64,000 nucleotides of DNA from Aliicoccus persicus_A (GCA_020741755.1 DYYI01000071.1:1-64000); one strand, 5' to 3'. Shown: positions 43,582 to 52,310, counted from the first letter of the stretch. Numbers and translations are program-made. The notes: generated by a model from the letters alone, not told the origin.

Positions 43582-44580
43582 TCACATCGTTCTAATTTCT
43601 GTCATATGGTTCAGTTTTGGAAATGTAAGAACAAAGATTGTATGCGCTCCGTATACCGATTCTACATCAATTTCAATCTCTAGTGCATTTGATGCTTGCG
43701 CTGCTAAGTACAACCCCATACCCGTCGATTGGTTGTCATTTTTATCGGATGTTGAGGTAAAGCCTGCGTCAAAAATTCGTTTGATGTCCGCTTCTTTAAT
43801 ACCTCGGCCATAATCTTTAATTGAAAATATAACATAGCCATCAGCCATCGTTGTTCTTATTTCAATATCATTATTCTCAGAGTACTTCACAGCATTTGAA
43901 ATCAGTTGATCTATGACGAATGTCACCCACTTCACATCACTCACCACTTCAGTTACATTAAAATGGATGTCGAATCCAATACCTTTATGTAAGCAGATGG
44001 TCCGTAATTTACGAATGGACTGATTGACGATGTCCGGAATTTTTATCATTTCAAAATGTAAATCATTTTCAATATTTGGTAGACGTTTTAAGTATAGTAT
44101 CTCGTTGAGTTTCTGATCAAGACGCTGCCATTCGGTTAAAATTTTAGAACGATCCTCTTCTTTTAAATCATTAATCATCAGCTGCATCGTCGTCAGTGGC
44201 ATTTTTAAATCATGGATGAAACGCGTCATCTCATCTAGGTTTTCTTTCGTACGGTTAGATTCTATTTCAACCATTTTATTATATTCTTGCTTCAATCCTC
44301 TTAATACATCAAAGTAGTCCTGCTGAAATGCTGAACGTTCACTTGGTAAGTAATCAATTTCCTCATGTTTTTCAAGTTTTCTTATACTTCTATAAAATTC
44401 TTTTTTTCTGTTGAAATCGATGCCTACAGCAATCGCAGTGATGAACAAATTGATTAAAACAATATAGATTAGTGCATGCATAGGCACTAATGGATCAATA
44501 TAACTGATAAAAAGAATAGAAACATTAATGATAATGAGTAGTATAAAATATGGATAATATTCTTTGATATACATCTTCAT
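43582..44580 (-). CDS. BceS/GraS-like intramembrane-sensing histidine kinase
   Basis: A 332-aa sensor kinase. Two membrane helices near the N-terminus (about 11-28 and 35-54) are joined by only a few residues, so there is no extracellular sensor domain: the intramembrane-sensing BceS/GraS class, which senses through its partner ABC transporter. The phospho-acceptor is His123 in FIHDLKMPLTTMQL. ATPase boxes are N (VIDQLISNAVKYSE), G1 (IKDYGRGIKEADI) and G2 (GMGLYLAAQAS). It overlaps the regulator gene by 4 nt (ATGA). Confidence 0.92.
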   Translation of the reverse strand: MKMYIKEYYPYFILLIIINVSILFISYIDPLVPMHALIYIVLINLFITAIAVGIDFNRKKEFYRSIRKLEKHEEIDYLPSERSAFQQDYFDVLRGLKQEYNKMVEIESNRTKENLDEMTRFIHDLKMPLTTMQLMINDLKEEDRSKILTEWQRLDQKLNEILYLKRLPNIENDLHFEMIKIPDIVNQSIRKLRTICLHKGIGFDIHFNVTEVVSDVKWVTFVIDQLISNAVKYSENNDIEIRTTMADGYVIFSIKDYGRGIKEADIKRIFDAGFTSTSDKNDNQSTGMGLYLAAQASNALEIEIDVESVYGAHTIFVLTFPKLNHMTEIRTM

Positions 44581-45263
44581 GATAATTCTTCTTTCAGCAA
44601 GTAACCATAGCCTGTTTTTGTCATAATCGCCTGCGTTAAACCGATTTGCTCTAACCTTTTTCTTAAGCGATTTACATTGACTGTAAGCGTATTGTCACTA
44701 ATGAATCTAGCATCATCCCAGAGTGCTTCGATAATCTCATCTCGACTAACGACTTGATTTACCTTTTGAGAAAGTAAGGATAATATAAATGCTTCATTTT
44801 TTGTCAGCTCAATCTCTTCATCACCATGTGTCACTCTTAATTTCTTAAAATCAAAGATAGCATCCCTGAATTTAAACACATCTAACGCTTGTGGATGATA
44901 CTCATATGTTCGGCGAATCAGTGCTTCTACTTTCGCTTTTAACACATCAAAATTAAATGGTTTTTGTACATAGTCATCCGCACCGAGCTGCATCCCCATG
45001 ACCATGTCTGTAGGATGGTCTCTCGACGATAGGAAGATGATCGGTATATTCGAAACATCACGAATCATTCGACACCAATAAAATCCATCATATTTTGGTA
45101 AAGTAATATCGATTATGACGAGTTCAGGTGACTCAGCAATAAATGTTTGCATTACATTTGAAAAGTCTTCAATGCCTTCAATTGTGTAATCCCATTCTTC
45201 AAATCGATTTTTCAATTCGTTAAATAATGTCGCATCATCTTCTATGATTAAAATTTTAGCCAA
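44577..45263 (-). CDS. GraR/BraR-like response regulator (OmpR family)
   Basis: A receiver domain with phospho-Asp52 in LVIIDITLPKYDGFYWCR (numbering from the preferred start) and the acidic pocket EDD, then a winged-helix DNA-binding domain ending SDNTLTVNVNRLRKRLEQIG. The receiver is strikingly like staphylococcal GraR from my memory of that family (LPKYDGFYWCR, ADDYVQKPF). The best start is TTG at 45263 (MAKILIIEDD), as AGGTG sits 6 nt upstream; ATG/GTG codons at 45269 and 45272 lie too close to it. It would control the adjacent ABC genes. Confidence 0.92.
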   Translation of the reverse strand: MAKILIIEDDATLFNELKNRFEEWDYTIEGIEDFSNVMQTFIAESPELVIIDITLPKYDGFYWCRMIRDVSNIPIIFLSSRDHPTDMVMGMQLGADDYVQKPFNFDVLKAKVEALIRRTYEYHPQALDVFKFRDAIFDFKKLRVTHGDEEIELTKNEAFILSLLSQKVNQVVSRDEIIEALWDDARFISDNTLTVNVNRLRKRLEQIGLTQAIMTKTGYGYLLKEELS

Positions 45264-45272
45264 TATCATCAC

Positions 45273-46451
45273 CTACCGTTCATTTTGACGTCGTAATGGT
45301 ACAACTTGCATGTACGTTAACATTCTCCAAATCCACTCAAATGGTCCAAATTTAAAGTACTTCATCCATACATGGCTGAGTAACACTTGCACGATAAAGA
45401 ATGCGAGACTGAATGGAACAAAGTAAACGGCATCCATTTGGTCATACAAATTCGTTACTTTAAAAAATGCAACCATAAATATACTTTGCATTAAATAGTT
45501 CGTCAAAGCCATCTGTCCTGCTGGTTGTAAAAAGCGCACTAGAGCGGGTATATAATGTAGGACAACTATAAATATTGAAAGATATCCAAGCGCAACAAGT
45601 GGTCCACCAATCGTGTAAGATAATCCGCTCAATGTATCACTCACGAAATCCGTTGAATAGGTCAATGCATGACCTGTATACAGCTTAATTGGTATACCAA
45701 TCGCGAGCGCAATGATACCAAAAACGAGTATCTTCTTTATATGTAACTTAAAGGTATTGTGTAAATTTCTTTGCCCGATATACAAGCCAAGTAAAAACAT
45801 TGCTAATACGATTGGCATCATGACGACAATGCCTGCTAGACCCCACATGAATAAAACACCATTTGCACCAACTAAATCCATATAGTTACCATTATGCATG
45901 ATCTCAGTAAGGTTAAAGTTAAATAATCCGGCATTATCTTCTTCAACTTCAAAGCCACGCATTAAAACAGCAAGCCCTAGTACTAATAATGTGCCTGCAC
46001 TAAAAATAACAATCGGAACAATTAAGTTAACGATAGGTTTTACACGGACAAAAAGTATTAACCAAAAGCCCGTGATTGCATATAGCGTTAAAATGTCCCC
46101 ATACCAAATGAATACGCCATGAAGCACGCCTATGATTAACAAGACGACAAGACGTCTGACGAATAATTTATTCGGATTGTCTACCTTTTTTTCAGCGCGA
46201 GATATGAACAGATAAAAACTCAGCCCAAATAGAAATGAAAACATTGTAAAAAAGCTCGATGTTACAAACGAATTGATAAACCATAGCGCACGTTCATTCC
46301 AGACACCTGAGTAAATTGATGTGTCTTCTGAAATATCTATGTAAGATCCTGCAAACGACATGATGTTCATCATTAATATACCAAACAGTGCAATGGCTCT
46401 AATCGCATCGATTTCATTTATTCTTGATTGCTGTGAGGTTGGTAAATGCAT
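45273..46451 (-). CDS. DUF418 / YeiB-family integral membrane protein
   Basis: A 392-aa polytopic protein with the YeiB-type start NEIDAIRAIALFGILMMNIM and the family segments YGDILTLYAITGFWLILFVR and PAGQMALTNYLMQSIF. Eight to ten membrane helices are apparent. The fold is related to membrane acyltransferases, but no biochemical role is established that I know of. It directly abuts the response-regulator gene (0 nt gap), so it is the first gene of a five-gene module with BceRS/BceAB-like components, the place occupied by graX in staphylococcal graXRS. Confidence 0.85.
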   Translation of the reverse strand: MHLPTSQQSRINEIDAIRAIALFGILMMNIMSFAGSYIDISEDTSIYSGVWNERALWFINSFVTSSFFTMFSFLFGLSFYLFISRAEKKVDNPNKLFVRRLVVLLIIGVLHGVFIWYGDILTLYAITGFWLILFVRVKPIVNLIVPIVIFSAGTLLVLGLAVLMRGFEVEEDNAGLFNFNLTEIMHNGNYMDLVGANGVLFMWGLAGIVVMMPIVLAMFLLGLYIGQRNLHNTFKLHIKKILVFGIIALAIGIPIKLYTGHALTYSTDFVSDTLSGLSYTIGGPLVALGYLSIFIVVLHYIPALVRFLQPAGQMALTNYLMQSIFMVAFFKVTNLYDQMDAVYFVPFSLAFFIVQVLLSHVWMKYFKFGPFEWIWRMLTYMQVVPLRRQNER

Positions 46452-46489
46452 AGAAGACTCCTATCATATAATCAGATTGATATCGCTTA

Positions 46490-46528
46490 AAAGAAAAATG
46501 CAGAATTAGAGAAAAAATCTAATTCCGC
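46490..46528 (-). terminator. Terminator after the 102-aa membrane-protein gene
   Basis: On the minus strand GCGGAATTAGA (46528-46518) pairs with TCTAATTCTGC (46510-46500), one G-U pair, then ATTTTTCTTTT. It insulates the five-gene module from the gene upstream. Confidence 0.75.
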
Positions 46529-46814
46529 TATATAACCAATCGAGGTTTAGCCAATTGATTTCCTGGCCAGTGAAGTACATATATCCAACGTAAACTAATA
46601 AACCAACGAGGGGTAAAAACACAAACAAGAAAATAAATAGCTTAAAGACTTTTGTAAAGATATAAAAAAGCAATCTTAAAACAAGCAATGCAATAAACAC
46701 ATATAACACATTCAGTGCATTCAACTCTATCGGATAGAGTTCATAGTATTGTATTAAAACGACAATAATTACTGCGAGTACAGCATATAAAATTAACTGC
46801 AAAATATATTTCAT
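46506..46814 (-). CDS. Hydrophobic membrane protein, unknown function (102 aa)
   Basis: Nearly all hydrophobic, with three membrane segments (about 3-22, 33-55 and 60-82) and a short tail containing NWLNLDWL. The lack of charge suggests a small integral protein. No family recognised. Own terminator downstream; upstream lies the dipeptidase gene on the same strand, so the two could be co-transcribed. Confidence 0.6.
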   Translation of the reverse strand: MKYILQLILYAVLAVIIVVLIQYYELYPIELNALNVLYVFIALLVLRLLFYIFTKVFKLFIFLFVFLPLVGLLVYVGYMYFTGQEINWLNLDWLYSGIRFFL

Positions 46815-46872
46815 ATTCTACCTACTCTCGAACCAAGTGAAGTGGTTCTGGGTTTCTTTTTCCCGTTTTTAA

Positions 46873-47814
46873 CTAGCAAAAATTATTTTGGAAATTCAAA
46901 TGTGTGATTTTCTCTGCTAATACATGCCCATAACGTTCTTCAAGTTTAGCAACAAAATTAGGATACTCACCTGCATGACCGAGATCTTTTACATAATCAA
47001 AGATACCGTCAAAATCTGATCCTAATCCGATATGATCCGTACCACCTAAATCGATGATGCGATCAATATGTGGGAATAAATCTTCAATCACACAATCTCC
47101 TGATTTTATAAATGGTGGGTTGAAAACAAGGTTAATCATGCCGCCCTTTTCAATGATCTGAGTGATCTGAGAATCAGTCAGATTACGCAGATGATCCATT
47201 ACTGCACGTGAATTCGAGTGACTTGCGAATACACGGTCCGCGCGATCGATAATATCATTAAAACCATTTTCATTTAAATGACTGACATCGACTAACACGC
47301 CGTATTCATTACATAAATCAATCACATCAAATCCAAAGTTAGTGAGTCCAGCTAAACGTTTTTCTCCAACACCATCAGCAACGAGGTTTGCATTATTCCA
47401 TGTTAAGCCAAGACTCAACACACCAAGTCTAAACAAAGTTTTTAATTTCATCAAATCATTTCCGAATGCATCAGATCCTTCTAGCGTTAACACCGCACCG
47501 ATTTCATCATCTTTTAAATCATTAATTTCACTTAAATGCTTAATGTGTACTATATTTGGCTGTGTTAAAATCTCATCATAAAAGCAGTCTACTTGTTCTA
47601 AAGCATGTTGCCATTTTTCGTTATCAGGAATTGCCGGCGATAAAAATATCGCGAAAAATTGAACTTTAACGTTACCCGCTCTTAATCGCTCAGCGTTCGT
47701 ATCAATTTCACTGCTGTTCGCAAAATTAAGTTCACGCTTTTTAAACATGTACGTCTTTCTTTTATCTGACTGGAGTTTCAATAGTGCGTCACAATGTGTA
47801 TCGATAATTTTCAA
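46873..47814 (-). CDS. Membrane dipeptidase family (M19) peptidase
   Basis: Renal-dipeptidase-like zinc enzyme, 313 aa. Metal ligands are visible in order: IDTHCDALLKL (HxD), the bridging Glu in VLTLEGSDAF, VDVSHLNENGF, FASHSNSRAVMDHLRNLTD, and Asp in IGLGSDFDGI. Likely cleaves dipeptides, often with a D-residue or dehydro-residue, in the cytoplasm, since no signal peptide is present. The start is TTG at 47814 with SD AAAAGGAG. Divergent from the YjiH-type gene. Confidence 0.9.
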   Translation of the reverse strand: MKIIDTHCDALLKLQSDKRKTYMFKKRELNFANSSEIDTNAERLRAGNVKVQFFAIFLSPAIPDNEKWQHALEQVDCFYDEILTQPNIVHIKHLSEINDLKDDEIGAVLTLEGSDAFGNDLMKLKTLFRLGVLSLGLTWNNANLVADGVGEKRLAGLTNFGFDVIDLCNEYGVLVDVSHLNENGFNDIIDRADRVFASHSNSRAVMDHLRNLTDSQITQIIEKGGMINLVFNPPFIKSGDCVIEDLFPHIDRIIDLGGTDHIGLGSDFDGIFDYVKDLGHAGEYPNFVAKLEERYGHVLAEKITHLNFQNNFC

Positions 47815-47895
47815 TTTATAATCTCCTTTTAATTATGTACTTTTTTAAACATTTATGCGTATAATAACACTAAAATCATTTATTGGAGGTTAATC

Positions 47896-49227
47896 ATGCA
47901 TAAAGCAAGTACGTATTTAAAATTTATTATACCATCTTTACTCGGCTTATTCTTTTTCTTAATGCCGATTTCTACTGAAGATGGTACATCAATTCCAATT
48001 GCAATAATGGCGAATTGGTTATTGGAGGTACTCGGTAACGACATTACAGTCATTTTAGTCACTCTTATCGTCGTCATTACCACAGTACTCACTGTTTTGT
48101 TCAGCTTTAACATTATTAAAGTTAAAAATGAACTGTTGAACAGCTTATTCAACGTTAGTATTATGTGGGTCATCATTCGACTCATTGCGGGGATTTTCGC
48201 GCTTATGGCATTTTTCTATGTCGGGCCAGAAATCATCGTATCTGCGGATACAGGAAACTTGATGTTACGGGACTTATTACCGACATTGTTCTCAGTATTC
48301 TTATTTGCAGGTCTTTTACTACCCTTGTTATTGAACTATGGACTCATTGAATTTATTGGAACGTTCTTTACAAAAGTGATGCGACCACTCTTTACATTAC
48401 CTGGTCGTTCAACGGTCGATAACTTAGCATCATGGGTCGGAGACGGAACTGTCGGTGTGTTACTCACGGCAGGACAGTACGAAAAAGGGTTGTACTCATT
48501 GCGTGAAGCATCTGTAATCGCCACAACTTTTTCAGTTGTTTCCATTTCATTTTCAATCGTTGTTCTAGAATACATAGGGTTGATGAATTACTTTGGACTA
48601 TTTTATGGCACGATCATTCTCTGTGGTATCGTCTGTGCGTTAATCATGCCGAGAATACCACCGCTTTCAATGATTAAAGATACATATTATGTTGAAGGTG
48701 TCGATTTAAATGAAGAAGTGCCGAAAAATCACAGCATGTTTAGTTGGGCATTAACTTCTGCTCTAGACAAAGCAAAAAAAGCAGATGGTTTTAATGGTTA
48801 CGCACGCGAATCGATTAAGACCGTGTGCGAAATGTTATTCACTGTACTGCCAGTCGTTATGGCGATCGGTACACTCGGTACGGTCGTGGCTGAAGGTACA
48901 CCTGTCTTTGAATATTTAGGTGCACCGCTCGTTCCAATTTTAGAATTTATGAATGTACCAGAAGCATACCGTGCAGCTGAAACGATATTTGTAGGATTTA
49001 TAGATATGTTCTTACCAGCTGTATTTATTGCAGATGTAGAAAGTGAAATGACACGATTCATTATTGGTACGTTAAGTATTACACAGCTGATTTACTTATC
49101 AGAAGTCGGCGGCGTCATACTCGCCTCAAAAATTCCTATCGGCATTGGTAAATTGTTTATCATCTTCTTATTAAGAACAATTATTTCATTGCCAATCATC
49201 ATTCTCGTTGCACACCTTATTTTCTAA
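47896..49227 (+). CDS. YjiH-family nucleoside-recognition (Gate) domain membrane protein
   Basis: A 443-aa polytopic protein with about ten membrane segments and two Gate/nucleoside-recognition repeats (FAGLLLPLLLNYGLIEFIGT with GDGTVGVLLTAGQYEKGLYS, and VFIADVESEMTRFIIGTLSI). This is the YjiH group, related to spore maturation proteins SpmA/B and concentrative nucleoside carriers. The substrate is unknown. The SD TTGGAGG precedes the start. Placed divergently from the M19 dipeptidase, which may mean peptide-related transport (inference). Confidence 0.85.
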   Translation: MHKASTYLKFIIPSLLGLFFFLMPISTEDGTSIPIAIMANWLLEVLGNDITVILVTLIVVITTVLTVLFSFNIIKVKNELLNSLFNVSIMWVIIRLIAGIFALMAFFYVGPEIIVSADTGNLMLRDLLPTLFSVFLFAGLLLPLLLNYGLIEFIGTFFTKVMRPLFTLPGRSTVDNLASWVGDGTVGVLLTAGQYEKGLYSLREASVIATTFSVVSISFSIVVLEYIGLMNYFGLFYGTIILCGIVCALIMPRIPPLSMIKDTYYVEGVDLNEEVPKNHSMFSWALTSALDKAKKADGFNGYARESIKTVCEMLFTVLPVVMAIGTLGTVVAEGTPVFEYLGAPLVPILEFMNVPEAYRAAETIFVGFIDMFLPAVFIADVESEMTRFIIGTLSITQLIYLSEVGGVILASKIPIGIGKLFIIFLLRTIISLPIIILVAHLIF

Positions 49228-49243
49228 AATATATCAACTAAAA

Positions 49244-49284
49244 AGACGGTATTGGAATCTAAAGAATAGAATCCAATACCGTCT
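49244..49284. terminator. Bidirectional terminator between YjiH-type and TPM genes
   Basis: AGACGGTATTGGA pairs with TCCAATACCGTCT, extended inward with one mismatch, to give a stem of about 17 bp. Confidence 0.8.
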
Positions 49285-49297
49285 ATATTATTCTAGA

Positions 49298-50146
49298 TTA
49301 GAATCCTCGACCAGCACCACCGCCGCCGCCGGATCCACCACCGAATCCGCCAAAGCCGCCGCTTGATCCGCCACCGAAACTACCGCCACCTGAGCCACCT
49401 GTTGGGAAGCCCCAGAAAGTACCTCTGCGTCCACGGCTACGTCCACCTGTGCCGCCGCCTCCGCCTCTAATCATCCAGAGAACAAAGATAATAAATATGA
49501 GTGTTATGAACAATCTAAATATTTCTCCGACACCGCTAAAACCAGATCCATCTGACGAATCCTCAATCGGTGTATCCCGTGTAAACTCACCATCTTCATA
49601 GCCAAATGCTTCTAAGGATTCATTATACAGCGCTTCATATAGAGCAATGAGACCTTGTTCATAATATCGATTCGCTTGGGAAGAATTATTTTCAAATTCT
49701 GCTGCTCTTTGAAAATAATCCAATGCTTCCTGATCGATAATACGTCCGATTTTTGCATCATTTAAGTATCCTTCGACGCCATAACCGACTTGAACATCTA
49801 CCCCACGATTCGTAAATTCGTTGCCGTTATCCAAGTTAAGTAAAATAACGATACCGTTATCCTCGTCTTCCTTACCAACACCATAACCTCGCAAAGCCTC
49901 TAGTGCATAATCCTGTCTATGAATTTGTCCAGTTGTTGGCATTGTCAGGAGGAGCATCTCAACACCTGTGCCTGATTCCAGATGTGTACCGAGGTCATTT
50001 AAAGCACGAACACTTTCCTCTGACAACACATTTGCATTATCTTGAACAAAATAATGTGTTGTGTCGAGCGGTGGTAAATCTTCCGCTTGAATCGATGGGA
50101 TAAACACCACACTCATCAACAATAAGAGGAATAGTTTTTTTATCAT
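49298..50146 (-). CDS. TPM-domain membrane protein with Gly-rich tail
   Basis: A 282-aa protein: signal peptide (MIKKLFLLLLMSVVFIPSIQA), an extracellular TPM domain (about 28-165; FVQDNANVLSEESVRAL, GIVILLNLDNGNEFTNRGVD), one membrane helix (about 207-226), and a cytoplasmic-side Gly/Ser-rich tail of about 50 residues (GGGTGGRSRGRR to GGAGRGF). TPM proteins are sometimes phosphatases or membrane-integrity factors (YgcG type). The start overlaps the lemA stop by 1 nt, so it is translationally coupled. LemA-TPM pairing is common. Confidence 0.9.
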   Translation of the reverse strand: MIKKLFLLLLMSVVFIPSIQAEDLPPLDTTHYFVQDNANVLSEESVRALNDLGTHLESGTGVEMLLLTMPTTGQIHRQDYALEALRGYGVGKEDEDNGIVILLNLDNGNEFTNRGVDVQVGYGVEGYLNDAKIGRIIDQEALDYFQRAAEFENNSSQANRYYEQGLIALYEALYNESLEAFGYEDGEFTRDTPIEDSSDGSGFSGVGEIFRLFITLIFIIFVLWMIRGGGGGTGGRSRGRRGTFWGFPTGGSGGGSFGGGSSGGFGGFGGGSGGGGGAGRGF

Positions 50147-50748
50147 TATTCTATACCGTCATCTTGATCGGTATTGAAATCTACTTCAGGCACCTCACGA
50201 CTTTCGTCACTCGCTTCAAAATATTCTTTTTCATCAAAACCAAAAATACCAGCAACTAAGTTACCTGGAAACGCACGCGTGTTACGGTTAAATTCTTGAA
50301 CCGAACCGTTATAATCTTGTCGCGCAACTGCGATTCTATTTTCTGTACCTGCGAGCTCATCTCGCAATCCAGTAAACTGAGTATCCGCTTTTAAGTCTGG
50401 ATAGTTTTCTTGCAGTGCAATTAAACGGCTCAACGCAGAAGTCATATTATCATTGGCTTCTGATAATTCGTCTACATTTGATGCATTTCCGATATCTGTA
50501 CGCGCTTCTGCAACTGCTTCAAAAATTTCACTTTCATGATCGGCATAGCCTTGAACTGTACTCACAATATTTGGTATTAAATCATTACGACGTTCCAGTT
50601 GTGTTTCAATCTGCGCATATTGTGAATTTACATCTTCATCAAGATCTACAAACTGATTGTATTTTGGAACAATTAGAATGAGTGCTGCAATACCAATTAC
50701 AAGAACTAAACCTACGACCACAACAATCGGGATAATAAACTTTTTCAT
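50146..50748 (-). CDS. lemA: LemA family protein
   Basis: A 200-aa protein with an N-terminal membrane helix (about 3-27) and a helical-bundle LemA domain: LDEDVNSQYAQIETQLERRNDLIPN, then ENYPDLKADTQFTGL and the motif NRNTRAFPGNLVAGIFGF. The helix-bundle part is in the cytoplasm or outside depending on topology. Its role is poorly known; it is usually paired with a TPM or M48 partner, and here with TPM in a 1-nt overlap. The SD CTAGGAGG is strong. Confidence 0.92.
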   Translation of the reverse strand: MKKFIIPIVVVVGLVLVIGIAALILIVPKYNQFVDLDEDVNSQYAQIETQLERRNDLIPNIVSTVQGYADHESEIFEAVAEARTDIGNASNVDELSEANDNMTSALSRLIALQENYPDLKADTQFTGLRDELAGTENRIAVARQDYNGSVQEFNRNTRAFPGNLVAGIFGFDEKEYFEASDESREVPEVDFNTDQDDGIE

Positions 50749-50790
50749 ATTTCCTCCTAGATTTTAACTGACTTCTAACACAAGATTGGG

Positions 50791-52056
50791 TTACTTGAAT
50801 TTTACGACAAAATATTTCTTTTTACCACGTCTAACAATTGTGAATGTATCATCGAACATGTCAGCATTTGTTAACTCATGGTTTACATCCTGTTGTCTTT
50901 CACCATTGATGTAAATTGCACCATTTGTAATATCTTCTCTTGCTTGTCGTCGTGAAGGACTAATACCCGATTCTACTAAAACATTAACCAACGTTAAATC
51001 GTCCCCATTGTAATCATGTGACGGTACATCTTTAAATGCATCTTGAATTTGATCTACATTAAGTGCTTTAATATCTCCATTGAACAGTGCTTCTGTAATA
51101 TTTTGAGCCTCTTGGAGTGCTTCTTCACCGTGAATAAAAGCAGTTACTGTTTCAGCCAAAGTGCGCTGTGCTTTACGTAAATGCGGTTCATTTTTCACAC
51201 TTTCTACTAATGCTTCGATCTCTTCACGGCTTAAGAATGTAAAGTATTTAATCAGCTTGATTACTTCATCATCACTTTGATTTAACCAAAACTGATAAAA
51301 TTCATACGGCGATGTACGCTTCGGATCCAACCAAATATTACCGGATTCAGTCTTTCCAAACTTCTTACCATCTGCTTTTGTTAATAGTGGAATTGTTAAT
51401 CCTTCCGCTTCAGTTTTACCAAACATGCGACGCATCAACTCTAGACCACTTGTAATATTCCCCCACTGATCACTACCGCCAATTTGTAATTTACAATCAT
51501 ACTTCTGGTTCAAGTGACCGTAGTCAATCGCTTGAAGTATTGTGTAAGTGAACTCTGTGTATGAAATACCTGTTTCGAGTCTCGATTGGATGGCATCCTT
51601 CGCAAGCATGTAGTTTAAGCTCACATGTTTCCCGTAATCTCTTAAAAATGAAATTAAATCAATCTCATTCAACCATTCTCTGTTGTTCACAAATATCGGT
51701 GTATTATCAGATTCTATTTCAAAATCAAAAATATGTTGCATCTGTGCTTTCAAACCTTCGATGTTTTTATCGATTTGTTCTTCTGACAATAGTTTACGTT
51801 CATCACTTTTAAATGAAGGGTCACCGATCATACCCGTACCCCCACCAATTAAAATAATCGGTGTATGACCATGTTCCTGAAACCGTCTCAATGTAAGCAA
51901 TGGAACTAGGTGGCCGATATGTAAACTATCTGCCGTTGGGTCTGTTCCTTGATATATTTTTACATTTTCAGTTTCTAATAGCCTTGCTAAATTTTCTTCA
52001 TCTGTAATTTGATGCACAATTCCTCTGTACTTTAAATCTTCTAATAACTGACTCAT
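50791..52056 (-). CDS. tyrS: Tyrosyl-tRNA synthetase
   Basis: Charges tRNA-Tyr. The 421-aa class I enzyme has HIGH at 46-49 in ADSLHIGHLVPL, the KFGKT form of KMSKS in GKKFGKTESGN, and a C-terminal S4-type RNA-binding domain (about 350-415, SGISPSRRQAREDI). TyrRS of the TyrS (not TyrZ) type. Preceded by a T-box leader on the same strand, so it is induced by uncharged tRNA-Tyr. Confidence 0.97.
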   Translation of the reverse strand: MSQLLEDLKYRGIVHQITDEENLARLLETENVKIYQGTDPTADSLHIGHLVPLLTLRRFQEHGHTPIILIGGGTGMIGDPSFKSDERKLLSEEQIDKNIEGLKAQMQHIFDFEIESDNTPIFVNNREWLNEIDLISFLRDYGKHVSLNYMLAKDAIQSRLETGISYTEFTYTILQAIDYGHLNQKYDCKLQIGGSDQWGNITSGLELMRRMFGKTEAEGLTIPLLTKADGKKFGKTESGNIWLDPKRTSPYEFYQFWLNQSDDEVIKLIKYFTFLSREEIEALVESVKNEPHLRKAQRTLAETVTAFIHGEEALQEAQNITEALFNGDIKALNVDQIQDAFKDVPSHDYNGDDLTLVNVLVESGISPSRRQAREDITNGAIYINGERQQDVNHELTNADMFDDTFTIVRRGKKKYFVVKFK

Positions 52057-52274
52057 GAAATCATCTCCAAAATATAATTATATTAAAAATGCACCCAATC
52101 TAATTGTTAGATTGGGTGCATGACACGGTACCACCATTCAGTTTTACTTAAATGCAAAAAGATATGCGTAAGTGTATTCGCGATATCGCATGTGCTAATT
52201 TCCACCGACCATTAGCTCTCTAAAAGTCATACAAATATCATTACTTCTCTTACATCTTGTTGGTTATTCTATTG
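52057..52274 (-). promoter_or_regulatory. Tyrosine T-box leader of tyrS
   Basis: On the minus strand the T-box sequence GGTGGTACCGTG (52135-52124) precedes the terminator (52120-52085). Upstream, the Stem I region shows the loop-E-like AGTA on the 5' side, GAA (52179-52177) and then TAC (52176-52174) on the 3' side. So the specifier codon is UAC, tyrosine, matching the gene. GTAAG and CTTAC flank the specifier loop as its stem. The T-box would pair with the 3' end of uncharged tRNA-Tyr and prevent termination. Confidence 0.85.
52085..52120 (-). terminator. T-box-controlled terminator before tyrS
   Basis: On the minus strand a 14-bp perfect stem TGCACCCAATCTAA / TTAGATTGGGTGCA with a 3-nt loop, then TTTTT. 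The competing antiterminator uses the T-box sequence just upstream. Confidence 0.88.
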
Positions 52275-52280
52275 AATTAA

Positions 52281-52310
52281 ATTATAATAAAATTCTGTTC
52301 ATAAAGTCAA
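52281..52310 (-). promoter_or_regulatory. Promoter of tyrS
   Basis: On the minus strand TTGACT (52310-52305), an 18-nt spacer and TATAAT (52286-52281). Near-consensus. The region 52311-52396 towards the PBP gene holds no further feature I can see. Confidence 0.75.

Noticed and set aside
46827..46850. Hairpin GAACCA/TGGTTC between dipeptidase and the 102-aa gene
   Set aside because: Short stem and no T tract on the transcribed minus strand, so not called a terminator.
47880..48185. 101-codon minus-strand frame
   Set aside because: Antisense to the start of the YjiH-type gene, low-complexity Thr/Ile/Met content, no SD.
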